From CAXNKH01 sp049296795 (lineage in GTDB: Bacteria > Pseudomonadota > Gammaproteobacteria > Burkholderiales > Burkholderiaceae_C), in contig JBAQTC010000002.1 in assembly GCA_049296795.1 (NCBI GenBank), positions 124,001-188,000 on the forward strand: DNA of 64,000 bases. The letters are read 5' to 3'. The position numbers were made by a program, and so were the translations under genes. Position 1 is the stretch's first letter. Each line of letters opens with the position of its first letter. Under the pieces are notes generated by a model. That model was given only the letters and a program-made list of their open reading frames with translations, did no database searches and was not told where the DNA came from. This document shows, piece after piece, positions 26,048-35,280 of this stretch.

Positions 26048-27255
26048 TTTTTTCGTTCGGCTATCTCTACTACCAGTTGGCGCGCCAAAGCGAGTTTGCT
26101 GTTGCGGGGCAGCTCGGTCGCACCATGCTCATCCACCAGCAACAACGCGTTGTCGTCTTGCCCGAAAGTAGCCGGGCCGATATTACCGACCAGCAAAGGC
26201 ACATCTTTACGCAGGCGTTTGGCGTGGGTGTTTTCGGCCAAGTCGTGACTCTCGGCGGCAAAACCCACGCAATACAGTTGACCACTTTGCGCCCGCGCGG
26301 ACTGGGCCACGCTGGCCAGAATGTCCGGGTTCTCGGCAAAGGCCATCACGGGGGCGGTGGCACTGCCGTCTTTTTTGATTTTCCTGCTGGCCAAGGTGGC
26401 GGGTCGCCAGTCAGCCACTGCTGCAGTTGCGATAAAAACAGTGGCTTCCTGCGCACACGGCTCCACGGCTTCCAGCATATTTTGGGCTGAAACCACGTTG
26501 ATACGAACGACACCGCGCGGTGTGGGCAGATGGACCGGCCCAGCCACCAGCGTCACACGGGCACCGGCCTCACGGGCAGCGCGTGCAATGGCAAAACCCA
26601 TTTTTCCGCTGGACAGGTTGGTAATACCGCGCACCGGGTCCATCGCCTCGTAAGTCGGGCCTGCCGTCACCCAGACATGTTGCCCACGCAGGACTTTGGG
26701 TTGGAAAAAAGCGATCAATTCTTCCAGCAGTTCCTCGGGCTCGAGCATGCGACCGTCGCCCGTTTCACCACACGCTTGATCGCCCGACCCCACGTCAAAT
26801 ACCGTTGCACCATCGGCCGTAAGTTGCGCCAGATTGCGTTGGGTCGCTGGGTGGGCCCACATTTCACGGTTCATTGCCGGGGCCAGCAGCAAGGGCACGG
26901 TCGCAATCGGACGTGCCAAACACATCAGACTGAGCAGTTCATCGGCGCGACCATGCAGCAACTTGGACATGAAATCAGCACTGCAAGGCGCAATCAGAAT
27001 CGCATCGGCTTGCCGACTTAGATTGATATGCGCCATGTTGTTGTCTTCACGCGCATCCCACTGAGAGCTATAGACTGGCCGATTGCTCAGCGCCTGCATG
27101 GTCACTGGCGTCATGAATTGTGCTGCGGCCTCGGTCATCACCACCTGCACCGTGGCCCCCGCCTTGATCAGGGCGCGACACAACTCGGCCGCCTTGTAGC
27201 AAGCGATACCGCCAGTCAGCCCCAAAACAATGTGTTTTCCCTCAAGTTCATTCAT
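26044..27255 (-). CDS. coaBC: Bifunctional phosphopantothenoylcysteine decarboxylase / phosphopantothenate-cysteine ligase
   Basis: CoaBC makes 4'-phosphopantetheine from 4'-phosphopantothenate and cysteine in coenzyme A synthesis. The N-terminal FMN domain (CoaC) has VLGLTGGIACYKAAEL, HINLSRQADAILIAPCSADFM, PAMNREMW and a Cys in GDQACGETGDGRM. The C-terminal CoaB domain starts with VTAGPTYEAMDPVRGITNLSSGKMG and carries AAVADWRPA, with the nucleotide-binding KIKKDGS. At 403 residues both domains are complete. ATG 27255 is divergent from pyrG. It is followed by dut with a 4-base overlap. Confidence 0.94.
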   Translation of the reverse strand: MNELEGKHIVLGLTGGIACYKAAELCRALIKAGATVQVVMTEAAAQFMTPVTMQALSNRPVYSSQWDAREDNNMAHINLSRQADAILIAPCSADFMSKLLHGRADELLSLMCLARPIATVPLLLAPAMNREMWAHPATQRNLAQLTADGATVFDVGSGDQACGETGDGRMLEPEELLEELIAFFQPKVLRGQHVWVTAGPTYEAMDPVRGITNLSSGKMGFAIARAAREAGARVTLVAGPVHLPTPRGVVRINVVSAQNMLEAVEPCAQEATVFIATAAVADWRPATLASRKIKKDGSATAPVMAFAENPDILASVAQSARAQSGQLYCVGFAAESHDLAENTHAKRLRKDVPLLVGNIGPATFGQDDNALLLVDEHGATELPRNSKLALARQLVVEIAERKK

Positions 27256-27276
27256 GGGGGCAATGTATCAGACCTT

Positions 27277-27282
27277 TATAAT
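27277..27282 (+). promoter_or_regulatory. Possible -10 element for pyrG
   Basis: A perfect TATAAT lies 42 bases before the pyrG ATG, in the 69-base divergent gap from coaBC. No convincing -35 is seen at the right distance. Confidence 0.4.
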
Positions 27283-27324
27283 CGGCATTTCCACCCCATT
27301 GGGCTATTACCAGCTCACTCTGAC

Positions 27325-28992
27325 ATGACCAAATTTGTCTTCGTCACCGGCGGTGTGGTGTCCTCCCTTGGAAAGGGAATCGCCTCAGCCTCCTTAGCAG
27401 CGATCCTAGAATCGCGGGGCCTCAAAGTCACTTTGATCAAGCTCGACCCCTATCTCAACGTCGATCCGGGGACCATGTCACCGTTTCAGCACGGCGAGGT
27501 GTTTGTGACTGACGACGGCGCAGAAACCGATCTTGATCTGGGCCACTATGAGCGCTTCGTTGAAACACGGATGCGCAAAGCCAACAACTTCACCACCGGT
27601 CAAATTTACAAAAGTGTTCTTGAAAAAGAACGCCGTGGCGATTACCTGGGCAAGACGGTTCAGGTCATTCCTCACGTCACCAACGAGATTCAGGAATTCA
27701 TCAAACGCGGCGCTGGTTTTGAAACGCCCGAAGCGGTTGATGTCGCCATTGTCGAGATTGGTGGCACGGTGGGCGACATTGAGTCCTTGCCCTTCCTAGA
27801 AGCCGTGCGCCAAATGAGCCTCAAACTGGGACCCAACAGCAGCGCTTTTGTTCACCTAAGCTATGTGCCGTGGATCGCTGCGGCTGGCGAACTCAAAACC
27901 AAACCTACCCAGCACACGGCCAAACAATTGCGCGAAATCGGTATTCAGGCCGACGCTCTGCTGTGTCGCGCCGATCGACCGATCCCCGACGAGGAGCGCG
28001 CCAAAATCTCTTTGTTCTCCAACGTTCCTGAATGGGGCGTGATTTCGATGTGGGACGTCGACATCATTTACAAAGTGCCGCGCATGCTGCACGAGCAGGG
28101 TCTGGACGGCCTGATCTGCGACAAGCTCAGACTCAACACACCGCCGGCCAATCTCAAACGCTGGGACGATCTGGTTTATGCCACCCAGCATCCTCAATCG
28201 GAAATTACGATTGCCATGGTCGGCAAGTATGTGGATTTGAGTGACAGCTATAAATCACTGAACGAAGCGATTCGCCATGCTGGAATGAAGAACCAGACCC
28301 GCGTCAAAATCGATTACATCGACAGCGAAACCATCACCCCCCAGAATTCTTCCCAGCTGGCTAAATACGACGCTGTTCTGGTACCCGGGGGCTTTGGCAA
28401 ACGCGGGATTGAAGGCAAGATCTGTGCGGCCAGGTTTGTCCGTGAGAACAAGATTCCCTACCTGGGCATTTGCCTTGGCATGCAAGTAGCCACCATTGAG
28501 TTCGCCAGAAATGTGGCGGGGCTGAGCGATGCCAACAGCACCGAGTTCGAACCCGACACACCGAATCCGGTGATTGCGCTGATCACGGAATGGAAAGATG
28601 CCGACGGCAGCATCAAAACTCGCAACGAAAATTCGGATCTCGGCGGCACCATGCGACTGGGCGCACAAAGCTCGGACATCTGTCCGGGCACCTTGGCCCA
28701 CCAGATTTATGGCGATGTAGTGACCGAGCGCCATCGGCACCGCTTCGAGGCCAATGTGAACTACCTAGACACCTTGCGCCAAGCCGGCTTGGTGATTTCG
28801 GCGCTGACGCAACGCGAACAGCTGACCGAGATTGTTGAGTTGCCGGCCAGTGTTCACCCTTGGTTCATCGGCGTTCAATTCCATCCTGAATTCAAGTCAA
28901 CGCCGTGGAACGGCCACCCGCTGTTCAATGCCTTCATCAAGGCAGCACTGGACCATCAAGGCACTGGCAAAACCCTGAAGGTGGCAGCATGA
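27325..28992 (+). CDS. pyrG: CTP synthase
   Basis: PyrG aminates UTP to CTP with ATP and glutamine. From ATG 27325 the 555-residue product starts MTKFVFVTGGVVSSLGKGIA, the synthetase nucleotide loop, followed by KLDPYLNVDPGTMSPFQHGEVFVTDDG and ETDLDLGHYERF. The C-terminal class I glutamine amidotransferase domain has LVPGGFGKRG, the nucleophile Cys in YLGICLGMQ, and the His/Glu pair in GVQFHPEFKS. The longer open frame upstream lies in coaBC and is not used. The stop overlaps the kdsA start (ATGA), opening a pyrG-kdsA-eno-ftsB operon. Confidence 0.96.
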   Translation: MTKFVFVTGGVVSSLGKGIASASLAAILESRGLKVTLIKLDPYLNVDPGTMSPFQHGEVFVTDDGAETDLDLGHYERFVETRMRKANNFTTGQIYKSVLEKERRGDYLGKTVQVIPHVTNEIQEFIKRGAGFETPEAVDVAIVEIGGTVGDIESLPFLEAVRQMSLKLGPNSSAFVHLSYVPWIAAAGELKTKPTQHTAKQLREIGIQADALLCRADRPIPDEERAKISLFSNVPEWGVISMWDVDIIYKVPRMLHEQGLDGLICDKLRLNTPPANLKRWDDLVYATQHPQSEITIAMVGKYVDLSDSYKSLNEAIRHAGMKNQTRVKIDYIDSETITPQNSSQLAKYDAVLVPGGFGKRGIEGKICAARFVRENKIPYLGICLGMQVATIEFARNVAGLSDANSTEFEPDTPNPVIALITEWKDADGSIKTRNENSDLGGTMRLGAQSSDICPGTLAHQIYGDVVTERHRHRFEANVNYLDTLRQAGLVISALTQREQLTEIVELPASVHPWFIGVQFHPEFKSTPWNGHPLFNAFIKAALDHQGTGKTLKVAA

Positions 28993-29843
28993 AACTCTGT
29001 GGCTTCGACATCGGTCTTGAACATCGAATTTTCCTCATCGCCGGACCCTGCGTGATCGAGTCTGAGCAGTTGCAAATGGATACGGCGGGCACCCTCAAGG
29101 AAATCTGTACCAGCTTGGCCATCCCCTTTATTTTCAAAAGTAGTTTTGACAAAGCCAACCGATCCAGTGGCAACACCTTTCGCGGTCCCGGCATCGATAA
29201 GGGGCTGGAGATTTTGGCCAAGGTCAAGCGCGAACTGAATGTGCCGGTGCTGACCGACATCCACGACATTGACCAAATCGCCCAGGTCTGCGCGGTGGTC
29301 GATGTCTTGCAAACCCCTGCTTTCCTGTGCCGCCAGACCGATTTCATTCAGGCCGTGGCCCAATCGGGCAAACCGGTCAACATCAAAAAAGGCCAGTTTT
29401 TAGCGCCTGGCGACATGAAGAACGTGATCGCCAAAGCCCGCGCTGCAGCCCGCGCCAAAGGACTGAATGAAGACAACTTCATGGCCTGCGAACGTGGCGT
29501 CAGCTTTGGATACAACAACCTGGTGAGCGACATGCGCTCGCTAGCCATCATGCGTGAAACCGCAGCGCCAGTGGTATTTGATGCCACCCACTCCGTGCAG
29601 TTACCCGGCGGACAAGGCACCAGCAGCGGCGGTCAGCGCGAAATGGTTCCGGTGCTGGCCCGCGCGGCAGTCGCTGCCGGCGTGGCCGGCCTGTTCATGG
29701 AAACCCACCCCAACCCGGCTGAGGCCTTGAGTGACGGACCCAACGCCGTGCCACTCAAGCACATGAAAGCCCTGCTGGAAACGCTGGTGGCGCTGGACCA
29801 AGTGGTGAAAAAGACCCCGTTTCTTGAAAACAACTTTGAATAA
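28989..29843 (+). CDS. kdsA: 3-deoxy-8-phosphooctulonate synthase (KDO-8-phosphate synthase)
   Basis: KdsA condenses phosphoenolpyruvate with arabinose 5-phosphate to make KDO-8-phosphate for lipopolysaccharide inner core. The 284-residue barrel shows FLIAGPCVIESEQL, FKSSFDKANRSS with the PEP-binding Lys/Arg set, VLTDIHD, LQTPAFLCRQTDFI, KKGQFLAPGDM and FDATHSVQLPGGQG. A Cys in GPC at the metal site is compatible with a metal-dependent form, though classes cannot be told apart safely by eye. It starts inside the pyrG stop and is followed 21 bases later by eno. Confidence 0.95.
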   Translation: MKLCGFDIGLEHRIFLIAGPCVIESEQLQMDTAGTLKEICTSLAIPFIFKSSFDKANRSSGNTFRGPGIDKGLEILAKVKRELNVPVLTDIHDIDQIAQVCAVVDVLQTPAFLCRQTDFIQAVAQSGKPVNIKKGQFLAPGDMKNVIAKARAAARAKGLNEDNFMACERGVSFGYNNLVSDMRSLAIMRETAAPVVFDATHSVQLPGGQGTSSGGQREMVPVLARAAVAAGVAGLFMETHPNPAEALSDGPNAVPLKHMKALLETLVALDQVVKKTPFLENNFE

Positions 29844-29864
29844 TTCCATTTTGAAAGAGCAGTA

Positions 29865-31163
29865 ATGAGCGCCATTGTTGACATCGTCGGTAGAGAAATT
29901 TTGGATTCACGCGGCAACCCCACGGTTGAATGTGATGTGTTGCTGGAGTCGGGCACCATGGGTCGGGCGGCCGTTCCTTCCGGTGCATCGACCGGATCAC
30001 GTGAAGCCATTGAATTGCGTGATGGCGATCCGAGCCGCTACCTTGGCAAAGGTGTTCTCAAAGCGGTTGAAAACATCAACACCGACATTTCAGAAGCCAT
30101 CCTCGGCCTTGATGCGTCGGAGCAGGCATTTTTGGACAAGACGCTGATTGATTTAGACGGGACGCCCGACAAGTCCCGCCTCGGCGCCAATGCCATGCTG
30201 GCAGTATCGATGGCCGTGGCTCGCGCTGCTGCTGAAGAATCCGGTCTTCCCCTGTACCGCTATTTCGGCGGCATGGGCGGCATGCAAATGCCGGTTCCGA
30301 TGATGAACGTGGTCAATGGCGGTGCGCACGCCAACAACAACCTCGATTTACAGGAACTGATGATCATTCCGGTAGGCGCACCGAGCTTTCGCGAAGCAGT
30401 TCGCTGGGGCGCTGAAGTGTTTCATACATTGAAAAAAATTCTGCACGACAAAGGCATGAGCGTAGCCGTGGGTGATGAAGGTGGTTTCGCCCCCAATGTC
30501 CCCAGCCATGAGGCGGCCATTCAGTTGATTCTGCAAGCCATTGACGCAGCCGGTTATACCGCAGGCGAACAAATCGCCCTGGGTCTGGATTGCGCTGCCA
30601 GTGAGTTCTACAAAGACGGCCCCGACGGCGTCAAGGCCTACCACCTCGATGGCGAAGGTTTGGTTCTGTCGTCTGAAGAGTGGACCCATATTCTGGCTAC
30701 CTGGGTCGACAAGTACCCTATCATCAGTATCGAAGACGGCATGGCTGAAAACGACTGGGATGGTTGGAAAATCCTGACTGAGCGCCTGGGCCAGAAGGTG
30801 CAACTGGTGGGCGACGATTTGTTTGTCACTAACACCAAGATCCTGAAAGAAGGCATCGACAAGAAAATTGCCAATTCGATCCTGATCAAGATCAACCAGA
30901 TCGGCACCTTAACCGAAACCTTTGCGGCCATCGAAATGGCCAAACGTGCCGGTTATACCGCCGTGATTTCACACCGATCCGGTGAAACCGAGGACAGCAC
31001 CATCGCTGACATTGCCGTCGGCTCCAATGCCGGTCAAATCAAAACCGGTTCGCTGTCGCGTTCAGATCGCATGGCCAAATACAACCAGCTGCTGCGAATC
31101 GAAGAAGATCTGGGTGACATCGCCAGTTACCCTGGTCGATCGGCGTTCTACAACCTGCGTTGA
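29865..31163 (+). CDS. eno: Enolase
   Basis: Enolase dehydrates 2-phosphoglycerate to phosphoenolpyruvate in glycolysis and is also a degradosome partner in some bacteria. The 432-residue protein has IVGREILDSRGNPTVE, VPSGASTGSREA, the catalytic-acid loop GDEGGFAPNV, metal ligands in ISIEDGMAENDW and VGDDLFVTN, and the signature ILIKINQIGTLTET followed by ISHRSGETEDSTIAD. A GAAAGAG element precedes ATG 29865. Its product PEP is the KdsA co-substrate, and the order pyrG-kdsA-eno-ftsB is usual in betaproteobacteria. Confidence 0.97.
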   Translation: MSAIVDIVGREILDSRGNPTVECDVLLESGTMGRAAVPSGASTGSREAIELRDGDPSRYLGKGVLKAVENINTDISEAILGLDASEQAFLDKTLIDLDGTPDKSRLGANAMLAVSMAVARAAAEESGLPLYRYFGGMGGMQMPVPMMNVVNGGAHANNNLDLQELMIIPVGAPSFREAVRWGAEVFHTLKKILHDKGMSVAVGDEGGFAPNVPSHEAAIQLILQAIDAAGYTAGEQIALGLDCAASEFYKDGPDGVKAYHLDGEGLVLSSEEWTHILATWVDKYPIISIEDGMAENDWDGWKILTERLGQKVQLVGDDLFVTNTKILKEGIDKKIANSILIKINQIGTLTETFAAIEMAKRAGYTAVISHRSGETEDSTIADIAVGSNAGQIKTGSLSRSDRMAKYNQLLRIEEDLGDIASYPGRSAFYNLR

Positions 31164-31208
31164 TTGCGCCGTGAACAACTCACGACTCGGTAAGGCTTAG
31201 CGCTGACC

Positions 31209-31484
31209 ATGAGTCGCCACATTGTCCCGCTGGCCCTGATCGCCCTGCTTTTGGTGCTGCTGGCCCAACTCCTATTGGGCCGCGGCAGCCTGTCAAGCGT
31301 GACCCAAATGCGCAATCAACTCCAGATACAAAAACAAAAAAACGAGCAGGCTCAATTGGCCAATCAACGCTTGATGTCCGAAGTACAAGACCTCAAAGTG
31401 GGACTGGAAATGGTCGAAGAAAGAGCACGACTGGAGTTGGGTATGGTCAAGACCAACGAAATCTACGTTCACATCGCCAAGTGA
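31209..31484 (+). CDS. ftsB: Cell division protein FtsB
   Basis: FtsB is a small bitopic protein that joins FtsL and FtsQ in the divisome. The 91 residues comprise an N-terminal transmembrane helix (about residues 6-24) and a periplasmic coiled coil rich in Gln, Leu and Asn (MRNQLQIQKQKNEQAQLANQ). A C-terminal segment, VEERARLELGMVKTNEIYV, matches the family ending ExARxxLGMxxxxE. Position after eno is the classical genomic context. The stop overlaps the GTG start of the next gene. Confidence 0.9.
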   Translation: MSRHIVPLALIALLLVLLAQLLLGRGSLSSVTQMRNQLQIQKQKNEQAQLANQRLMSEVQDLKVGLEMVEERARLELGMVKTNEIYVHIAK

Positions 31485-31957
31485 GAATTGGCATTCTGGG
31501 CGCACCCGGTAGCGGGAAATCGCGGCTGGCGGCAGAACTTCAGCAGCAGTTGCACGAACTGCATCTCGATTTCAGCGTGGTCTTAGACAATCCCCAGGAC
31601 TGGTGCCGCCGCCACCAGGACGGGGCCATTGGCCCTGTCACTGAGTCCATCACCCTGCTCTGCGGCCTGGATCTGCCAAGCCCAAGTAACGAATCGACCC
31701 AGCAGCAAGCCATGGATTCGCAACTGCGCGAGCTGCTGAACAACCAGAGCATGACCTTCCACGTGGTCTATGGCCTTGGCCCGCAGCGCAGTGCCAACGC
31801 ACTCAAAATCATCCAGCACCGCCTGAAATTACCCCCTGCTGACGCTGCTGCGAAAACCGACTGGGTCTGGGTTTGCGACAAATGCAGTGATTCGGCTTGC
31901 GAACACAAGCTCTTCACCGACAAACTCGCCATCCCCGGACCCCAACCGTTTTATTGA
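31481..31957 (+). CDS. P-loop NTPase of unknown function
   Basis: A 158-residue protein starting MRIGILGAPGSGKSRLAAEL, a clean Walker A (GAPGSGKS, residues 7-14). It is short for a kinase, with a weak resemblance to nicotinamide-riboside-kinase-like AAA_28 proteins. The C-terminal part has a Cys cluster, VCDKCSDSACEHKLF, with C-x2-C-x5-C spacing, that could bind metal. The GTG start overlaps the ftsB stop (GTGA), and the end overlaps convergent hslO by 7 bases. I do not recognise a named family. Co-expression with ftsB is implied by the coupling, but a cell-division role would be a guess. Confidence 0.7.
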   Translation: MRIGILGAPGSGKSRLAAELQQQLHELHLDFSVVLDNPQDWCRRHQDGAIGPVTESITLLCGLDLPSPSNESTQQQAMDSQLRELLNNQSMTFHVVYGLGPQRSANALKIIQHRLKLPPADAAAKTDWVWVCDKCSDSACEHKLFTDKLAIPGPQPFY

Positions 31958-32919
31958 ATCAGCTTACTGGCGGGTTGGCTGCGATCCGCCTGAAAAATCT
32001 GGGCCGCATCCACTGTATCAAACCGGTATTGCAAGCCGCAAAATTCGCAACCCACTTCGATTTCTCCACGCTCGGCAAGGATCTCTTGGCTTTCTTGCAA
32101 GCCCAGACCCAGAATCATTTTTCCCACCCGTTCACGGCTGCAACTGCAGGAAAATCGGGGGGAGCGCTCGCTGGCTTGCGGACTGAAGCGGACAATTTTC
32201 TCTTCCCAGAACAGTCGTCGCAATACCGTGTCGGCATCCAGCGACAACAACTCTTCGGCCTTCAAACTGGAGGCCAGCGTGGCGATCCGTAGATAGTGCT
32301 CCTCAAGCTCTTCGGCTTGGCTCAGATAGTCCTGCGCGATATTGCCTGCGCCTTGCAGCGGCAAGCGCTGGATCAGCAGGCCGGCGGCCATGGTGTCGCT
32401 GGCCGCGAGCACCAGGCAAGTTTCGAGTTGTTCACTTTGCCGCATGTAATGCTGCAGCATCGGTCCCAAATGTTGTCCCCCAGCTTGATCAAGCAAGGGC
32501 ACCACGCCTTGGTAAGGCTGCTGACCCGGCAATCTATCCTTGGGGTCTAGTGTGATGGCACAACGTCCATCCCCATTCTGATTGACCATCTGGGCCAAAC
32601 TGGCATCACTGGCCACCTCGCCGAGCACGGTCGCCGTGGCACGCAGGCTCAAATCAGCTTGTACTTCCGCCACGGCCAACTTCACCGGGCCATCGCCAAA
32701 TATCTGCAAAATCAGAGCACCGTTGAATTTGATGTTGGCTTGCATCAGCACGGCAGCAGCGGTCATCTGACCCAACATGTTTTGCACAGCACTGGGGTAA
32801 GGTGCGCTGGCTGGGTTTGAGGCTCGACGTCGAAGAATCTCTTGCCATGAGTCAGTCAGCCTGACCAAAGCGCCGCGCACGGGCAAACCCTCAAAAATAA
32901 ATTGATGCAGTTCAGACAC
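31951..32919 (-). CDS. hslO: Redox-regulated chaperone Hsp33
   Basis: Hsp33 is a cytosolic holdase activated by oxidative unfolding of its zinc centre. The 322-residue protein has the N-terminal domain with RGALVRLTDSWQEIL and MTAAAVLMQANIKFNGAL, and a C-terminal zinc site: C-x-C in FSCSCSRERV and C-x2-C in CEFCGLQYRF, spaced as expected. The start is GTG at 32919, overlapping the stop of the gamma-carbonic-anhydrase-like gene by 8 bases. Its 3' end overlaps the convergent P-loop gene. Confidence 0.94.
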   Translation of the reverse strand: MSELHQFIFEGLPVRGALVRLTDSWQEILRRRASNPASAPYPSAVQNMLGQMTAAAVLMQANIKFNGALILQIFGDGPVKLAVAEVQADLSLRATATVLGEVASDASLAQMVNQNGDGRCAITLDPKDRLPGQQPYQGVVPLLDQAGGQHLGPMLQHYMRQSEQLETCLVLAASDTMAAGLLIQRLPLQGAGNIAQDYLSQAEELEEHYLRIATLASSLKAEELLSLDADTVLRRLFWEEKIVRFSPQASERSPRFSCSCSRERVGKMILGLGLQESQEILAERGEIEVGCEFCGLQYRFDTVDAAQIFQADRSQPASKLIQ

Positions 32920-33433
32920 GACTCAAACCTGTTCTAAAACGTATGGCGTTGTCCTGGTAATGCAGCGCAATGCGCTGCAAGCCGGCGATCTCTTCTGCAC
33001 TCAATTCGCGCACTACTTTGGCCGGTCGCCCCAAGATCATCGAACCATCAGGAAACTCCTTGCCCTCGGTCACCAGCGAGCCAGCACCTACCAGGCAGTT
33101 CTTGCCAATTTTGGCGCGGTTGAGAATGATCGATCCGATGCCAATCAATGTTCCGTCGCCCACCGTGCAGCCGTGCAACATGACCTGATGGCCGACCGAC
33201 ACGTTCTCACCCAAAGTCAGCGGCACACCCGGGTCGGCGTGCAACACGCTGGCGTCCTGCACATTGGAGCCCGCACCAATGCAAATTTTCTCTGAATCGC
33301 CCCGAATCACCGTGCCAAACCAGATGCTGACACCGGCTGCCAGAGCTACATCGCCGATCACCTGGGCGCTGTCAGCCACCCAAGCACTGGCTGCCACATC
33401 GGGAGCTTTGCCATCGAGTTCATAAATCGCCAT
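32912..33433 (-). CDS. Gamma-carbonic-anhydrase-like hexapeptide repeat protein
   Basis: A 173-residue left-handed beta-helix protein of the YrdA/PaaY/CaiE group. Hexapeptide repeats run from about residue 20 to 130, and three His residues placed as in gamma-carbonic anhydrase (His65, His82, His87 in LHAD and GHQVMLHG) could bind zinc, with Arg44 and Asp46 nearby (VIRGDSE). A C-terminal helix follows (ELSAEEIAGLQRIALHYQ). Many such proteins show little carbonic anhydrase activity, so the catalytic role is open. It precedes hslO with an 8-base overlap, so the two are likely co-expressed. Confidence 0.85.
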   Translation of the reverse strand: MAIYELDGKAPDVAASAWVADSAQVIGDVALAAGVSIWFGTVIRGDSEKICIGAGSNVQDASVLHADPGVPLTLGENVSVGHQVMLHGCTVGDGTLIGIGSIILNRAKIGKNCLVGAGSLVTEGKEFPDGSMILGRPAKVVRELSAEEIAGLQRIALHYQDNAIRFRTGLSRV

Positions 33434-33506
33434 AGTTCATCCCGTATTGCTCATCCCATATCAAGTAAGAGATGAATTGTAAAGACCAGCGCCCAGGACG
33501 CCGAAC

Positions 33507-34283
33507 TCAGGCCAGGGCTTCGAGTTCTTTTTCACTGAACCCGGCTGAGCGTCGTGCCGCCCAATTGAACGGACCTCTGAGTTTGGGTGCCTGGTGCTTG
33601 CGCGCCAGTTCCGCATAGGTTTGAATCGGATCAATCCCGCGCTGTTCACACAACCAGCCATACCAGCGGTTGCCAATAGCCACGTGGCCGATTTCATCGC
33701 GCAAAATAATATCGAGGATGTCGGCGCCGCGCTGGTCGCCAATCGACACCAGCTTGGTCCTGACTGCGGGCGATGCATCCAGCCCACGCGCTTCCAGCGT
33801 GCGCGGCACCAGCGCCACCCGGGCCAGCACATCGTTGCGTGTGCGCTCCACCATGGCCCACAAACCATCGTGGGCCAAAAAATCACCATAGCCAAAACCT
33901 AGCAACTCCAAGTGTTCGCGCAACAGACTGAAGTGATACGCTTCTTCACGTGCCACCTGCAACCAGTCACGATAAAAGTTCTCTGGCATGCCAGCAAAGC
34001 GCCAACAAATATCGAGCGCCAAGTCAATTGCATTTTTTTCGATGTGAACAATGGAGTGAACCAGTGCCGCATGACCGCGCGCTGTGGTCAAAGCTTCAGG
34101 CTTAATTTGGTGATGCGGCACCAACAAAGGCCGCTCGGGGCGACCCGGAATCCCGCAAACTTCGACGATGAACTTTTGCCGGTTTAGTGCCCCCTGCAAA
34201 TCCAGAGCCTGAACGCCCTGGGCTTTTGCCACAGGGTCGGCAATCGCCAGCAGCAGCTGGCACTGTTCACGCAAATCGACCAT
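33507..34283 (-). CDS. Ferritin-like DUF455 protein
   Basis: A 258-residue helical protein from ATG 34283. Acidic and His residues fit a diiron four-helix bundle: HIEKNAIDLALD, EEAYHFSLLREHLE and RDEIGHVAIGNRWY. VPHHQIKPEALTTARGHAALVHSI is the conserved DUF455 entry. The family includes proteins related to the tRNA hydroxylase MiaE fold, but no reaction can be claimed. An upstream codon at 34340 would extend the protein by 19 residues into the AEC gene; the chosen ATG avoids that. It lies 34 bases after the AEC carrier in the same direction. Confidence 0.8.
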   Translation of the reverse strand: MVDLREQCQLLLAIADPVAKAQGVQALDLQGALNRQKFIVEVCGIPGRPERPLLVPHHQIKPEALTTARGHAALVHSIVHIEKNAIDLALDICWRFAGMPENFYRDWLQVAREEAYHFSLLREHLELLGFGYGDFLAHDGLWAMVERTRNDVLARVALVPRTLEARGLDASPAVRTKLVSIGDQRGADILDIILRDEIGHVAIGNRWYGWLCEQRGIDPIQTYAELARKHQAPKLRGPFNWAARRSAGFSEKELEALA

Positions 34284-34317
34284 GGGCTGATTATCCAGGA
34301 CCCGAGCAGCGCCAGCG

Positions 34318-35223
34318 CTATTGCAGGAAACCCAGAGCAAACGGCAAGCTCAACATGCCCAGCAAGGTGGACAGGGTCACCAGGCCGGCAACAAAAGCGC
34401 CGTCATAGCCCATGCGAGCTGCCAGCACATAAGCGCTCGGTGCCGTGGGCAAGGCCGAGAAGGCCATCAACACCGTGGTTTGTACCGGCGACAGTCCGTA
34501 CCAGCGGGACAAAGCAAAAGCCAGCAAGGGCAAGAAAAAATGACGAATCGACAACAGGGTCAACGCCAACATCCGGGCACTGGCCAGGCTGCCAAACTTC
34601 AGCCCGGCTCCGGCGGACATCAAACCCAGCGCCAGTGAAGCTGCACCGATGCGTGAAAAGCTGGGGTCAGCCCATTTCGGAATCTGGAATCCCAGAAAAT
34701 TGGCGGCCAGACCCGAGAGCGTTCCGATGATGAGGGGGTTACGTACCAACTCACTCAGAAAACCACGCTTGGCATGGCGCGCCATGGGCCAGACGGCTGC
34801 CATGTTGAACAGTGGAATGCAGACACCCATCAAAACTGCCAGCAGCAGTAAGCCCTCAGCACCGACCAGTCGATCGGCCAAGGCCAGTCCCATATAGGAG
34901 TTGAATCGAAATCCGATCTGGGCGCTGCAAGCGTATTGCCGGGCATCGAGATGGGATTTAAACCAGGGCAAGTAAGGCATGACGTAGGCCATGGCGATGC
35001 CACATAAACCCAGGCTCAGCCCGGCTGCCATCAGTCCCGATGTCGCGCTCAGGTCAAGCGGACTTTTAGCAATCGAATGAAACAGCAGAACCGGAAACAA
35101 AAAATAATAGACCAGGGTCTCGACCTGTTCCCACACCGAGCGATTGAGTGGCGTGAAGCGGCAAAGCAGGTAGCCACACAGAATCAAGGAGAAATCGGGG
35201 AACAGAAGTTGAGCGTAATTCAC
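34318..35223 (-). CDS. AEC-family transporter (auxin efflux carrier type)
   Basis: A 301-residue inner-membrane protein with about ten hydrophobic helices, from GTG 35223 (MNYAQLLFPDFSLILCGYLL). The two halves show the AEC pattern: RSVWEQVETLVYYFLFPVLLF in the first, and LVRNPLIIGTLSGLAANFLG followed by MAFSALPTAPSAYVLAARMGYD in the second. Bacterial members carry malate, malonate or other organic acids, but the substrate here is not evident. The open frame continues upstream to 35289 across the divergent gene's control region and is not likely used. It is divergent from a glutathione transferase gene. Confidence 0.82.
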   Translation of the reverse strand: MNYAQLLFPDFSLILCGYLLCRFTPLNRSVWEQVETLVYYFLFPVLLFHSIAKSPLDLSATSGLMAAGLSLGLCGIAMAYVMPYLPWFKSHLDARQYACSAQIGFRFNSYMGLALADRLVGAEGLLLLAVLMGVCIPLFNMAAVWPMARHAKRGFLSELVRNPLIIGTLSGLAANFLGFQIPKWADPSFSRIGAASLALGLMSAGAGLKFGSLASARMLALTLLSIRHFFLPLLAFALSRWYGLSPVQTTVLMAFSALPTAPSAYVLAARMGYDGAFVAGLVTLSTLLGMLSLPFALGFLQ

Positions 35224-35280
35224 TGGGCGAGAATACCAGTGAAATATGATCTGTTTTTTAACTCCTTGAAAGCCCCCGCC

